From: Acipenser ruthenus
Lineage: Eukaryota; Chordata; Actinopteri; Acipenseriformes; Acipenseridae
Direction of reading: 5' to 3'
DNA: 64,000 nt
NCBI RefSeq assembly: GCF_902713425.1
Contig: NC_081201.1
Coordinates: 22,431,113-22,495,112, forward strand
Every line of letters begins with the position of its first letter. Position 1 is the stretch's first letter. Below are positions 34,188-48,000 of this stretch, piece by piece. The position numbers were made by a program, and so were the translations under genes. Below the pieces are notes generated by a model. The model was not told the origin of the DNA, did no database searches, and saw nothing but the letters and a program-made list of their open reading frames with translations.

Positions 34188-35011
34188 CTTCTGATACCAG
34201 TGCCTGCTAAAATATGTATATTAAAAAAATATTTAATTTCATGCATGTTAAAGGGGGAACTAAATCATTCAAAAGGCGTCTAATGGAAATAAATTGAGAA
34301 ACATACAAACTTAATGGATTTCACATAACACGTTTCCAACATTTGGCATACAAAAGCTAACTCTTCCAAAATGTATGTTCTTAGATCAAGAAGGCTACAG
34401 TTATATTTATCCTTGTACTAAAGAAAGTCCAAGCAAGTTTAATCAAAAATGAATAAAAAGTTATCTAAATACTGCTGTACAACAATGTGAGATACAAAGA
34501 CTCCAAATATCTAAAACACTTTATGTAATACAGTGTTTATGTAATACACCAATTTTATGTAATACAGCAAAACTATAAGAACAGAAATACTTTAAATAGG
34601 AGTTTTTGTGAACAAAGACAATGCATCCCCAGGGAATCAGCAAAGGGGAATGATCAAAGGGTTTGTAAAGATTGATGTTTGAAAAATAAATCTGTATTTT
34701 AAATGTCCAAAAGGTTTAAACAATGTGGTAATGAGATGGTTAATTTCAACTGGACAGTATGAAGTATGAAGCCAGTATCAACAAGCGTTGGATCATCCGG
34801 AAACCAAAAAGTCACGTCTTAATAACTTGCAAACGTATTACTATTAAATTGATAATACAACTGATACCTAATGGAATTCAGACTAAGAACGTTAGGGTTT
34901 TTTTTTTTAACGTAACGTTAAATGGCTGTAAAAAAAACAAGTGCAAACGGAGGGGGCAAACTAATGCATAAATATGTACATTTTAATAAAAAATTGAGAT
35001 GAATATGTTTT

Positions 35012-35013
35012 AC

Positions 35014-35068
<55 letters not shown>

Positions 35069-35080
35069 TATTATTTATTA
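35012..35080. repeat. (ATT)n microsatellite
   Basis: About 20 ATT units with slight interruption at the right end (TTTATTATTTATTATC). It lies in the 5' UTR intron of the Myb/SANT gene. Confidence 0.95.
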
Positions 35081-35732
35081 TCATGGTCCCTTTATCATGG
35101 AATTGCCCTTACGTCTCAGAAATGTAGCGCATCTTGTCAATAAGAAACATACCCAGACAGGCCTCTGTTTGGTGTGTTTTCCCATAAAGAGCAAAATATT
35201 AAACAACGATTAATATTTTAATAACGCAGCTCATATATAAATTAGCAACATCTATTATTTTAGGAAGTCCGTGAGTAATGTCTGTTTTATTTGTATTACA
35301 GTTGAATACAGCTGGCTACGCACATTCAGGTTTTGTTTGCATGTAGTTTATATTAAAATTTATAAAGATTGCGTTATATGAACAAAATTGCAATGTCAAA
35401 AACACAATATGTATCTAATATTCCTGAAACGAATTAGTCTGACGGCCTGCAATAAAACGGATACACAAGCTGCAACACTACAGCTACACAACAGGAAGAT
35501 GTTTAGCGTCAGCTTCAAATTAACGCAAATAGCGTATCGGTAGCACAAACATGAATTCGATATTGTATTTTTTATAGGCTGGTTTGAGTTCATAAGGTAT
35601 TCGTTTGTAGTTTTAAGCTTACATTTCTAGCCTTACCTTTCAGTTCCTGTGAATTTGTAGGCTAGGTAGGAGTGTATTGGTGTCTCTGATGGCGCTGCGG
35701 CAATTCAGAAAGTCCAGTTACTTACCACGCTG

Positions 35733-35772
35733 CAGCGCAATTTGTTCTTCCTGTGGAGGTCACCATGGCAAC
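35733..35772 (-). promoter_or_regulatory. Likely first exon and RFX X-box of the Myb/SANT gene
   Basis: GTTGCCATGGTGAC on minus (35759-35772) is a near-perfect palindromic X-box of the RFX type. Directly downstream on minus, TTGCGCTGCAGCGTG ends in GTAAGTAAC, a good donor, which suits a non-coding first exon that would splice to the acceptor at 34206. A second donor-like GAAAGGTAAGG lies near 35637. The exon is inferred from splice signals only. Confidence 0.45.
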
Positions 35773-35774
35773 AC

Positions 35775-38200
35775 TAAAAAGCAACACAAATATGAGTACT
35801 AAATTCAAAACTGAGCAAATATAAAACATTAAAAAAAGATCCAAAAACAGGTTGCTAATAAGTATGTTTAATAATCAACTGCATCTGTAGTATAATGAGA
35901 TTAACAGACTTTTTTTTTTTTTTTTTTCTGCGTTTCAGGAAGCAAACAGCACTGTACAATATGCCCTCTGCTGCAGGATTAAGAAAGACTGACGTGGATC
36001 CTGCTGCATCTTGCAGCGCCGCTAAGTGGAACAGCACACATACTGCCACTCTAACTACGACTTTGGAGTAACAGCACTTTATACAGTATCATTTATGAAG
36101 TTTCTTGAATTTTCGGGTGTGTAACTACTTTGTGGAAATGGGTGCAATGGCTTTTTAGCAATTTTTCTTATCTTTTTTTTCTTTTACCACACCACTTTTA
36201 AAAAAGAAACGCAATAACTCACTTTGCATTATACTCTGTACCATTTATGTAAATCCAGACAGTGAGTTATTATATTACTTAGCAGTATCAAATGTGCATG
36301 AAATACTTCAAGGAAATCCTACAATAAAAAACAAAACTAATTGAATCCAATATTATGCACAACACCAATACGTTTTTTTATATAATTAAAATTAAAGGAG
36401 TTTGAAGATTGAGCTTAGGAAAGCCATGCTGTTAACATTTTGGATTTTATATAATTTCCCATAATAAAGCCATAGCAAAGTGTGATAAAGCATAGTACAT
36501 GCATGGTAAAGCATAGGTAAGCATTGTAAAGACCAGCAAGGTATGGTCCAAAAAAAAGACATGAAAAACCATTGCAAACTATGGTAATAACCATTAGAAA
36601 AGCCTGTGAAATTACTGTGTAAATTTACCATGATAAACTTTCATAAGGGACATTAAAGCTGGAAATCCAGCTTGTTTGACAGTGTTCCCCTGGACATTCA
36701 CACTACCACCTGCTTAGGACAGCTGAATGCATTTAGAACAAGTGTACAATTGAACATGGTTGTTTGACATTGCAGCTTTAAGAGAGTGCTGATGACCAAA
36801 AAGCATTGGCAGTGCTAAAGCAAAACCTAACTACTATTTCAGACAAACAGAGGTAAATAAATAACTTGCAGTATAATAGTGATAATACCATTGCTGTGGC
36901 GTGTTCCTCTGTAATAATGAAACTCCCTTGTTCAAATAATGCCCTCGACCTCCAGTCTTTGGCTTTATTGACTCAGGAGATCCATTATAGTCTTGTAACA
37001 CTACAGCAATGCAATTATCCCTTAAATATATAACAGTACTGCACTGTTCTGTAAATACCAGTGATTGAGGGCTGGTTTGCACATTTTCAGTGACAACTAG
37101 GCAAAGCGATGCACACAACAAGATTAACAAGGGGCTGTTCAGATAAGAGGTGTCTGGAAAATCAGGTTTTACTGTATGTGCAAAATAATCTAATGGCAGT
37201 CCCCCTCTTCACTCCTCCCTTTGATGGTTTTAGTCAGTGCTGTTTCTTCCTGGATGTGCTGTTTGCCATGGCAGCTTCTCTGCTATGTCGGAATTAATAA
37301 TTAGTCACTGTCTCTAGAGTCAAGGGGTCCACAGTGTGTACTTTGATTCCTGAAATGCTAACTTTAAACATGCATGCCAATTTCATTTTACATATTTATA
37401 TTCATATTTTTTATTTGTATTCTTCTGCGTGTGCTCATTTTTATGTTTGTGTAACACTCATGATTTCAAGACGTTGCCATGGTTACTTACAAAGGAGATT
37501 GCAGTTTTCTATACTGCTTATTAGCTCTAATGCAGCATCAGCCCAAATTAGCCACACAAACCTGCTGATGCACACAGATTTTTACAAAAAAAAAGGTAAG
37601 GCTTATGATGTATGATTGAAGATCATAAAAGCATTTTGAAGTGTGTTGACAAAGTAGTGATGAATCATTTGAGCCCAACGTTCAGATCACCTCAGCTATG
37701 GTAGTATAATGTCGGTACTGAAACTAAAATGTAAATGCAGCATTGTGAATTTTTGTTTTAATACAGTACCAACATTTATCCTGCCATACCTAAAGTTCCA
37801 CACAGAATTTAGATTAATGTTTCCTGGCCCTGAATGAAATCAGAATGTATGGCGCCTCCATGCTATACTTTATAATGACTATGGCACCGCCATACATTGG
37901 ATTTAATCTAGGCTACTTGTTAGGTAGTTCAAAATTTCGATAAAAAAAAACAACATTTTGTTAGTGATAAATATAGTATTTATTTACTGAAGTACACCTA
38001 CAACTAAGAATAATAAATCAGGAATAAATGAACCCATTTGAAATGTTACCACTATATTTGTCTTCTTTCAAGTGTTATGAAAAATATGTCTGTATGTAAA
38101 TACTATACTGTTTGTTCAATTGTAGATGGTGCTACATCTTGCTAAAAAAAATAATGGCAGTGTGCCCAGATGAAAAAGTGTTAAGTTATGTGGGTGTAGA
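35775..38200. other. Intergenic region between head-to-head Myb/SANT and IRF genes
   Basis: No supported gene. A MITE copy lies at 36430-36650. Otherwise AT-rich single-copy-looking DNA, including 36660-38150, where I can identify nothing further. Confidence 0.5.
36430..36650. mobile_element. Copy of the 'TTTACCATG' MITE family
   Basis: The interior is a degenerate tandem of 'catggtaaagcatag' words. The right end, on the reverse complement, reads CCCTTATGAAAGTTTATCAT, matching the terminus of 12469-12614. The left border is less clear. Confidence 0.6.
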
Positions 38201-38201
38201 A

Positions 38202-38322
38202 TTCTTAGGAAAAAGGAGGGGCAAAAGAAATAGTATATAGATAGTTTTTCTTGTGCTGTTATCAAGAATCAGAGTTTGATCATACGGTTAGAGGAAGTCG
38301 TCTTGGTGTACTCAGTAACTAG
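38202..38322 (+). promoter_or_regulatory. Candidate promoter and non-coding exon 1 of the IRF gene
   Basis: TTCTTAGGAA (38202-38211) is a palindromic STAT-type site with a 4-base spacer. TATATAG follows near 38234, and ACTAG|GTAAGC at 38322 is a good donor. The first coding exon begins with an acceptor at 39045 and 9 nt of 5' UTR, so a non-coding exon upstream is required. IRF1 genes are known to be STAT-induced, which fits. TSS and exon start are not fixed. Confidence 0.4.
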
Positions 38323-39054
38323 GTAAGCAAATGATTTACTGTGTCTGCTAATACTGCAGAATGCATTGCACGTAACTGAAAAGTTTAACAGTAATCTTGA
38401 AGATTTGTTTTAGATATTTTAAATATATTTATTTATACTGTTAATTGAGCTTTTATTCTGAGTAGAATACTATACGAGATACAGAAGCATGAATATATAT
38501 TGGCACATCTTAAAGGATTATTCATAAATAAAAATAACTTTTGTGTCCAGTTGAAAGTGTTCAAGGTTAAGTGAAATTTGATTTTTACTCTGAACTTATA
38601 TTACTAATCAAACACATCAGGGATTTCATTTAGGGTCTTTTATGTTCTGAAAGTCTGTATTCAGCTTAATAATTGTGTGGGAAAAACACAGGCAAAGTTT
38701 TTTTTATTTTTATACCAAACCATTCTCTCAAAACACCCTGGTAACCTGTATGAGCACAGAGCAGCCGTTTTAAGCAAACCTTCCAATTTTGTTTTCTTTT
38801 TTGTAATTTAAAATGGTGGTTTTCTTATGTCTGTAAACAAGGATCAATTTACACTTTGAAGTAAAAGGCTACTTGACTGGTTTTGTTTAAGCCTGTATCA
38901 AACTTGCATACAAAACTTAATTAATCAAAACTGAAATTAAAACACCTTTCTTTAAATGTCTTAAGTTTCAGAACTTTATGAAGGCATTCGTTGACTTACT
39001 TTTTAAGATCACTCATCACTACAGTAGTTTTCCTTTATTTTGTAGTGATAATAA

Positions 39055-42000
39055 ATGAAAACGACCAGACAAAAGGAAATGTATCAAGGCCGTCTTCGCT
39101 TAAGACCATGGCTGGAGGAACAGATACGATCCAACAAGTACCCAGGACTGGAGTGGGTAGATGAGGTAAGTGGGGTTTAAAAATTATACATCATTCACCA
39201 TACAGTACATATGAGAGGCCCAGCAAGGATCGACACTTGTTAGCACATCATTTGCCCCTATTAAGAGAATTTCATTTAATAGGACAGAATCTCATTTTTA
39301 AATGTTCCCATTAAGTGTTTTAGATCCTGCTATGTCACCTGGTAGGCTGTTCCATGCATTTATAACTCTCTGCATAAAAGAGTGCTTCCTACCTTCTGTT
39401 CTAAACTTACTTTTACTCAGCTTCCATTTATGCCCTCTTGTTCTATTCTCTGTGCTAAATTTGAAGTAGTCTTTGGCTAACTGTATCTATACCATTTCTG
39501 ACTTTATAGACTTCAATCAAATCCCCTCTTTCCTGCCATAGCTCATGTCATGTCTCTGTACCTTCGAGTGCAATGATGTCTTTTTGTTGCACAAAGTATT
39601 CTAGGTGGGGTCTAACTAGAGCTTTGTATAATCTTAGCATAACCTCTCTAGACTTCTATTCCACACTTTTTGCAATGCCTGATTCTTTTTGCCTTTTTTA
39701 ATTCCCTTACAACATTGGCAAGATACTTTTAATGATGAGTTCCCTATGATCCTGAGATCCTTTTCACAGTTTTTGTTCCCTGTTTTCACCCTGTGCATTT
39801 TATACTTGTAACCTGGGATGTAAGCTGTCAGTGCCAGTATATGTAATACTGAGTTTTAAAAGTCTTGTAAACTTGTTAAATTGTATAAGAACATAAGAAC
39901 ATAAGAAAGTTTACAAACGAGAGGAGGCCATTCGGCCCATCTGGCTCGTTTGGTTGTTAGTAGCTTATTGATCCCAGAATCTCATCAAGCAGCTTCTTGA
40001 AGGATCCCAGGGTGTCGGCTTCAAAAACATTACTGAGGAGTTGGTTCCAGATTCCCATGATTCTCTGTGTAAAAAAGTGCCTTCTATTTTCTGTTATGAT
40101 TAGAACTCAAGTGTCATGACTTTAATCTGACTAGGCACTGTATCTTCATTGTTTCTTGATTCATAAAATTGAAAAAGTGTTTTAATGTAATTAATGGTGA
40201 TTAGTATTTTTTCTAGTTCATTCAAAAGGTACACAATGAAAAACAGCTGTATTTTAAGGATCTAATCAATATTAATGTTTTCCCCTTTTCCCTTTATTAA
40301 TATAACTAAACACAATTAATAACACAGTTCAAAGAAGTCCACAGGTTTATGAGTTTTAGTATTTAGATGGTATAAAGATTCACCACTGTTTAGATTAGTG
40401 ATCTTCATAATATCACCAACGGGCCCCATGCAACCCCTGGGGAGCCAATGCACCCCCAGGTATATATCTTGCTGGCTCAGTAATTCACCTTTAGTCCATG
40501 CCACATGGAGAGCAGGGTGAGTCATGTGCTTGTAAGTTCAAATCCCAGTCCCGCTGAGTTGACGCTCATTGGCCATTGCATTCCCACAGGCTAGAAAAGG
40601 AAAATCAACTGAGATTCACTCAGCGCCCCACAGCTCCCCTTACTAAAGGCATTTTAAATCTGGGGGTACAAAAATGCCATGCCTAGTTTTCAAATCACCC
40701 TGAGTAGTTGCTCCTTAACCAGCCTGCAATTACTGCGGTTTCAGGCAAAATCTGTGTAATTTTATTTTACTTTTTTTTTTTTAAAGGAAAGAAACAAAAT
40801 TAATTTTATTCCACCATCCTATATCAAGGAACAACAAACATCCACTTCGTTCATATTTATAAGCAAGCATTATTTAAAAGTATTCCTGGAGGAATTTGAA
40901 TTAATTTATTTTGCTCTTATTTCCCCCTCCAGAAGTCAGGAATGTTCCAGATTCCATGGAAGCATGCAGCACGTCAGGGCTGGAACATTGAGAAGGACGC
41001 AGGCCTTTTCAGAAATTGGGCAATGCACACAGGTAAAGAAATAATCTGGCTAGTATACCATGACAGTATGTCTTTTATAGTGGCTTTAAACAACCTTATC
41101 AGTAGGAGAACTGAATATAGTTTTAATAAAGTTAAAGTTTTACCCAACCAGCTTAAACCAGAGGTACTTTATTAAATAATGATGTCCTGAGTTGAAACAA
41201 TAGGCAAGGCATTCTGAAATGAATCATAATGAATTAAAATAAGTATAAAAATACAGTGAAATGAATAGTATGTTGAAACTTGATATAACTTGAGAACAAG
41301 GCTTTGTGGTTTGCAGCATTTCAAGGGTTGTCTTTTTTTAATACATTTTGAAAGAGATGGCAGGCAATGTGCCTTTACAAGCAGAGCATAATTGAATCTA
41401 ATTGGAAATCAACTATTATACAGGGTGATTCATTATTCCCACTGAATCCCACAACATTTTTGGATCAAAGATGCAAAGTCTGTGACCGAGACACTCTGAG
41501 AGATTTGACCACAAGAGGGTTATTTAAGGAGAATTATGAATCACCCTGTATAATTGTATCGTAGTAATATTCTGTTGTATTCTATTATATTATTCTTTCA
41601 ATAATATTGTCACAATTACGCAATGATACAGATTTTATATTTGCAGTTCCATATTAATGTCCAATTAAAGTCCCATAAATCTTGCGTGTGCAGTTTTGAA
41701 GTACATATAGCAATTATGTATTTTGATTTAAAATAATATCGGGTACCATAAGAGTTTAAAGAAAGCTCACAGTTTTTACGAGAGGTACTATAGTCCATTA
41801 TACTTTTTGCTTGGTTAAAAGTTTGCCTTTCAGTCATGCAGATTCTAGTAGGTCTGTGCAGTTGTGTACAGCCATGTGTTCGATGCAGCCAGCTGCATGA
41901 AGTCACACAAAGCTCTAGCCAGCTGGCTGCACAGATCCTGCAGCTGATTGTGCTGCTTTTAAAAGTGACTGCAGTGCAAACTAAAGATAAGAGATGATGA

Positions 42001-45000
42001 GCTGAAAAACACTCGGTTTGTTATTTCTTATAATAATGAATGACAGTTATGTTAACTTACCTATGAATTGCATTAGGATTAAACATGTGTAACTTATTCA
42101 TATAAACAATCTTATGTTTAACATATTCAATTTGTTTTGTATCGACTTTAAAAGCCCCATAGGTATCTTTCTATTTAATTACCTCAAGCCTCTGATTTAT
42201 ATAGGGTTCCAATAAAAAGGGCCTGCTTTATGTGAACAAGTCAGTATGTTGTGTTTCTTTATTCAGGGAAATACAAACCAGGCATTGACAATCCAGACCC
42301 CAAGACATGGAAAGCCAACTTTAGATGTGCTCTGAATTCACTACCAGATGTGAAGGAACTTCACAACAAGAGTATCAAGAAAGGAAACAATGCCTTTAGG
42401 GTCTACCTACTGTTGCCATCCTTTAAAATCCCCAAGAAGAGAAAAGGTGAGAGCTATAAATAGGGTTTTAGAAACACTAATCACTTACAGCAGCACGGTT
42501 TCTAAACAGGAAAGTAAACGTTCTGAGAGCTCAGGCCTGTCCAAGGAATAGCCCTTCACTCTATAAGCACAGAATAGTCAACAAGTGGAAAGAAAAGTGA
42601 CAGTCTACCTCAGAAACTGGCAGTCGACTAATGGCACATCACATGATTGTGAAGTAATTGTGTGTGCGGTTTCAGGTGGACCGATGCGCAGTTTGTGATT
42701 GCAATTGTCAGATTTGCACGTACTTCTTTTATTGCTCTGAGCACGCTCTTAAACTCAGGGGAGATGTTTAAGGAGGACAGAGATGTTTTAAACTCCTGTA
42801 AGTGGATTGTTCATGCACTAGGCTTACAATATGTCCAGACAACTTTTTAATAATCAAGAAAATCACAAAGACTTAATTTAATTAGAAGTTTTAACGAATC
42901 AGAACAGGAATAGTGCTCTTTCAGTTTATTAAATGCTTAAAAGTGGATTGGGTGGTTGCAGGCCACAGCAAATCCCAAGTAATAGGTTGTCTGGGTATTT
43001 CCAGTGCCTTTACAGGTTTAACAGCATTAATACTTCAATACAGTAATACAGGTATGGTTATCATTAGCCCTTAGGCTAGCCATGCAAAAAGCTAAAACGC
43101 CAACCGCTAAATCCTAAAACATACAATATATCACTCGCCAAATATAATTCCTATACCTTATAGCAATGCATCAATATAAATGAGATATAAATTCAAAATT
43201 GTTCTTACTTTCCACTATATGGAAGTGTAGTTGTAGAATACAACGTAAAAGCAAGAGCTGTCTTCAAAGGCAGACTTCTGAACACGACCAAATAGCAACC
43301 AATTTTTTCAAAGATCCTCAGAGCATGGATCACATCAGCTTGTATTCACTATATATAGTGAATACATAGAGAGAGATGTTTTCCAACCCAGGTTTCAAAT
43401 ATATTTCCCTCAATAGGTTGGATTTGCTTCATGTATAGATGTGTGTCAACACAATAATATTGGATAAAGACTGTTAAAAGGTTCATGACAAACCTCTGAG
43501 TCTGCAATTGTTGATCCAGTTATTTTCATTTAAATTCAGGCTATAATGAACATGTTAAATATAATAGTCTCATATTAACTATACCATACTTGGACCAAGC
43601 CTGACCTCTCTCTCTGTTTCTAAAAAATCCCCTGCGCAAGCAGGTTTCAGACACCCTGTTTACTTGCCAAGGCTAGTTTTTTTATTAATATGAAACTCTA
43701 CTGTAAGCGCTTTTCCAAATTCACCGCATGAAGTCATGCTTTGGCTGGATTCAAGACATGCCTCGGACCGGTATCTTTTCGAGTAAGAAAAAAGCTTACA
43801 TCCCTAATTTTTATAACTTAGCTCTCATTATTTTCTTAATATAATGAGGTACATACTCTTGTCTTTCTTAAAGCACCTTCCATTGGTTATCATGCAAGGT
43901 TGATACACAGCAAATACAAATCCCACTTTGAAGAGCCAACAATGAATCCTGCTTTGAAGTGCCAAAAACTAATCCTTATCTCTTGAAGATCTAATGCCCT
44001 TCCAGAATTCTACTGTGTGTCTGAGACTGACTTTTATTTCTTTCACTTGTAAACTCTACAGTTTCCCTGTAATAAATACCTCTGTTTATTACTGCAGTAA
44101 AACTAAAAATAAATGCAACACTGTGGCTTTTTTAGTTTTAAATGTAATTCTGTCCAACAGTTGCTTTTTCTTTTGTAATACAAAAGCCTCTGTATTTTTG
44201 GCTCACAAACATCATCCCAATTAAATGATAAGAACTTATACTGTAGACAACTCTTCTAATGCTCGCTTCGGCTGCCAAGTTTTCATAAATTTCTATAATA
44301 TAATGAAGTGAACGGACATTACACCATATACTCCCTTATTCTGTTACCAAAAGGTATTTCGTTAGTTCATTTTAAAAAGATTACTCATTATAGAAAGACC
44401 ATGGATTCAAAACTGCTAATGCCCAGCGAGTCTCGCTTTGACTGCCTAAAAGCACTTCCCCTGCCCAGCAGCGCTCTGCTACAAGCAGGTAAAGAAGAGG
44501 TCACTTTCCATGCCCAGCACCGCTCTGCTACAAGCAGGTAAAGAAGAGGTCACTTTCCATGCCCAGCACTGCTCTGCTACAAGCAGGTAAAGAAGAGGTC
44601 ACTTTCCCTGCCCAGCACCGCTCTGCTACAAGCAGGTAAAGAAGAGGTCACCAAATTAATTACATTTCTTTAGTAGATCCACTGTATAGTACAGTTATTA
44701 AATCCAGTTTACACTTATGGTCTTATATTCAAACTTAACAGTTCCTCTGTCATAATAAAACATTTACACTTATACTAGATTAAAATACATGTGTTTAGCT
44801 TAGACTACTTTCAGATCAAGCTTACTTCTTTTCTAAATAAGAGACTTGACTATGAATACACTCTCAAGCAAAGTAGATACTCGGTCCCTTTCTTTACAGT
44901 GTTTACTTGTTACAATAAAACTCAAATAGATGCAATACTGTTATGTTTTAGTTTCAAATATGATCATGTCAAAAGGTTGCTTTTTTCTTTTGCTATACTA

Positions 45001-48000
45001 AAAGGCTTGTGTTTAGTTCTTTAAAAACTATGACTTCATCTTCAAGTTGAGATGCCTGCTTCGACCAAGGTTACAGGCTTCCGCGTGCAATAATCTTCAT
45101 TAATTTAAAGATAGGGGAAGCCCTTTTTTAAGTCTGACCAGCTTCCAAGAGTTTATATGCACTCTAATAACAAAGGCACACAGACAAGCTTTTTTTCTAA
45201 CATTAACATTTGTTCAGTTTTCTTAATTCAAATCCTGTTATCCTGCTCATAATTTGCTACAATAGTATTTCTACTGGTTGTATATTCTTTAAAACACAGT
45301 ACAGTTATTACAATATTTTGATATTGTCAGTTAGTACTGTAATATGTTCTTTAAACAATAATTATTTTATTCGTATAACAGTTTAACTTTAATTGATTTT
45401 ATAACATGTATTTCTAATTCAGATACAGTACCATAGCAATGTAGCAGTCTCCTTTATAAATTGTAATTTTTTTTACTCCATTGATAAGAGATTAATTTTA
45501 ATTAGGCACCTGCTTGGCAGCAAATGCAACCTTGAATATTAAAATTTAGGACTGCTATACTTTGATACAGACTAACATCCTCATGCATTTACTTAAGGTT
45601 ATTATATATATATTTTTTTTTTTAAATCTCACAGTTTTCTATTTATTCAAATACTTGCTTTTTTTTTGCTATAGTAGAACTACGAACCTATTTTAGTTCA
45701 ATTGTTTCTGGCATATTAACTGTGCTCCATTGAGTTTGCCATTCTGTTCTCGCTGGATCTGAATGTTTTGAGGCTCTGAGTCTAATTTAAAAAGATGCTT
45801 TTGCTTGATAAGGGAGGTTTGGCACTTTCAGCAGGTCGGCCTGACCTTTTAATACAAGGAGCTCTCTTTTCAGACCTTACTCATTCACTAATAATATTTT
45901 CTACTGTTATACTAGAATAAACAGGAATATAGTATCCTACAATATTCTCATTGACTAATACAGAGTACATTATAACATTTTTTCTGAATAGTGTGTTTTA
46001 ACAATTTGTTTAATATTTCTACTGACTTTAAAACACAGTACAGTTATTATGACATTTTAACACACATGCAGTTTCACAGATGTTCAATTTGTATCCCAAA
46101 GATCAGCCTGCTTCCAGTAGCGGTGACAGTTTTGGGTCAGTTTCTGCTCTCATTGAGCCTGTCAAAGCCACCACAGGTGTGGGTGACAGTCTTTAAAAGC
46201 CTGATGCCTGCAAAAAACTTAAATCCTGTTAGCTGGGCTCCCATCTCTACATTCTTATTCCCATCATCAGTGGGACTTCAAATAAATTAAGCTGTTTCTA
46301 TCAAAGAGCCATACATCTCTGCCGCATACACCTTTCACTCAAAAAAGGTGCTCGCACCTTGTACAAGGGAAGTCAGGTTTTAGGGTCACATATAACATAT
46401 AAATTACATTTTAGAACATTTATACATTTAAATATAGCAAAACACAACTTTCACAAAGAGAACACCAGAAATGATCAAATTCAGATGTATTGATATGTTT
46501 TAAGAGGCAACTAGTCGGCCTACTACTTGTACCTCAGCTATTCTGTCAAATTGGTTGTCGTTCTGCCTCTATGTATTGATTCAGAGGTAATGTCTGGACA
46601 TTGGTAGTTTTTGGTAGAAGCAAGTTAAAGTGCAAAAACAAATTAAACGTACTGTATAACCCGTGTAATGAACTATACTGAAGAGGTTTTGTAGTCCAGT
46701 TGAACGCTTCCTTTGTTATTTTTTGTTTGGTTTCTTATGGCTCTCTCTTCATCGATACAGCAGCTGAATAGGTTTGACAGCTCTGGTTTAGCTGCTTACT
46801 CGTTTGTCATATTGCCTTATAGTTGTGAAAGAAGAGATGTATAGTGAAATGCAAACAGCACAAGACTGCTCATATTATCCATCAGACATTCCCAGGACGG
46901 ACTGCTGCCACCCTCTGGAGGAATTTAATGGTGAGATACTTTCAGTAGTAACTGGTCACTCATCATAAAAATACTTTTTGTTTGTGTTTCACATTTTGTT
47001 TTGTTCCTGTATAAAATCAGTATGTCCTGGGGGTGGTTATCTCCATAAAGGCTGCCACAGACCAAACACAATGGGTTTTCCACAATGTGGTGACACAACA
47101 CTTTTGTTGCAAAATTATCATACTTATGAAATAAAATAAAGGAAGGAACTTGAAACCCATCCGCATTTCCAAATGCAATGACGCACAGGTATGTGAACAA
47201 TAACACTTGTATCTTCCTTTCTTTCAGCGGCCTTCTCTAAATATTTGGATGCTTCAAACATGCAAAGCAGATACAATCCTGCCGCCTGCCACAGCATAAA
47301 CAGCTACTGCCCAATCCAAACAATGAAAACCCAATCTCCAGCCAGCCAGAGCCTTTCTTCCAGCTTCACAGACAAAGAAGGTATGAGGTTTTTTTAAAAA
47401 AAAATAAACTAGGAGGTATTATAATACATTGTGTATTTGGTGTCTCTTATTGCTGGAAGAGATGACATCTTGTGCAGTTTTGTCTAGAGGACCACAAAGG
47501 AACGCTGAGCATGTCTACATACTGCATTACCCTTTCATGCATGAAATATATATATATATATATATTTTAAATAGCTGAAAAAAGTTTTGGACTATGTTTT
47601 TCATTGAAAATGTATTATTTTTTTTCAATTGCTTTAAATGGGGGAGGGGAACAGCATCATCATATGAGGCTATCATGCATTTGCATCTTCCATATGTCCC
47701 CATATAATGAAGTCACCATGCATGAAAGGGTTAAAGGTAGAATGGAAAAGTTTTAAAACATGCATTATTATCTTACTGTGAACAAGTGGTTTGCAGTGCG
47801 CAGGTGCAGTGGTGATGCAGTGCTCCGGAAATGACAGACACAAGACAGTTCACAATTAAACAGCTTTATTTGGCTGGGTTGCGTGTCAACAACACTTAAA
47901 TAATAAGCACCGGCTCTACACAGCAATGTGTATCGCTCCGTGCAAAACAAGTTTCAGTCCCGAAATAATAAGACACTAATAATAATAACGCACAATACAG

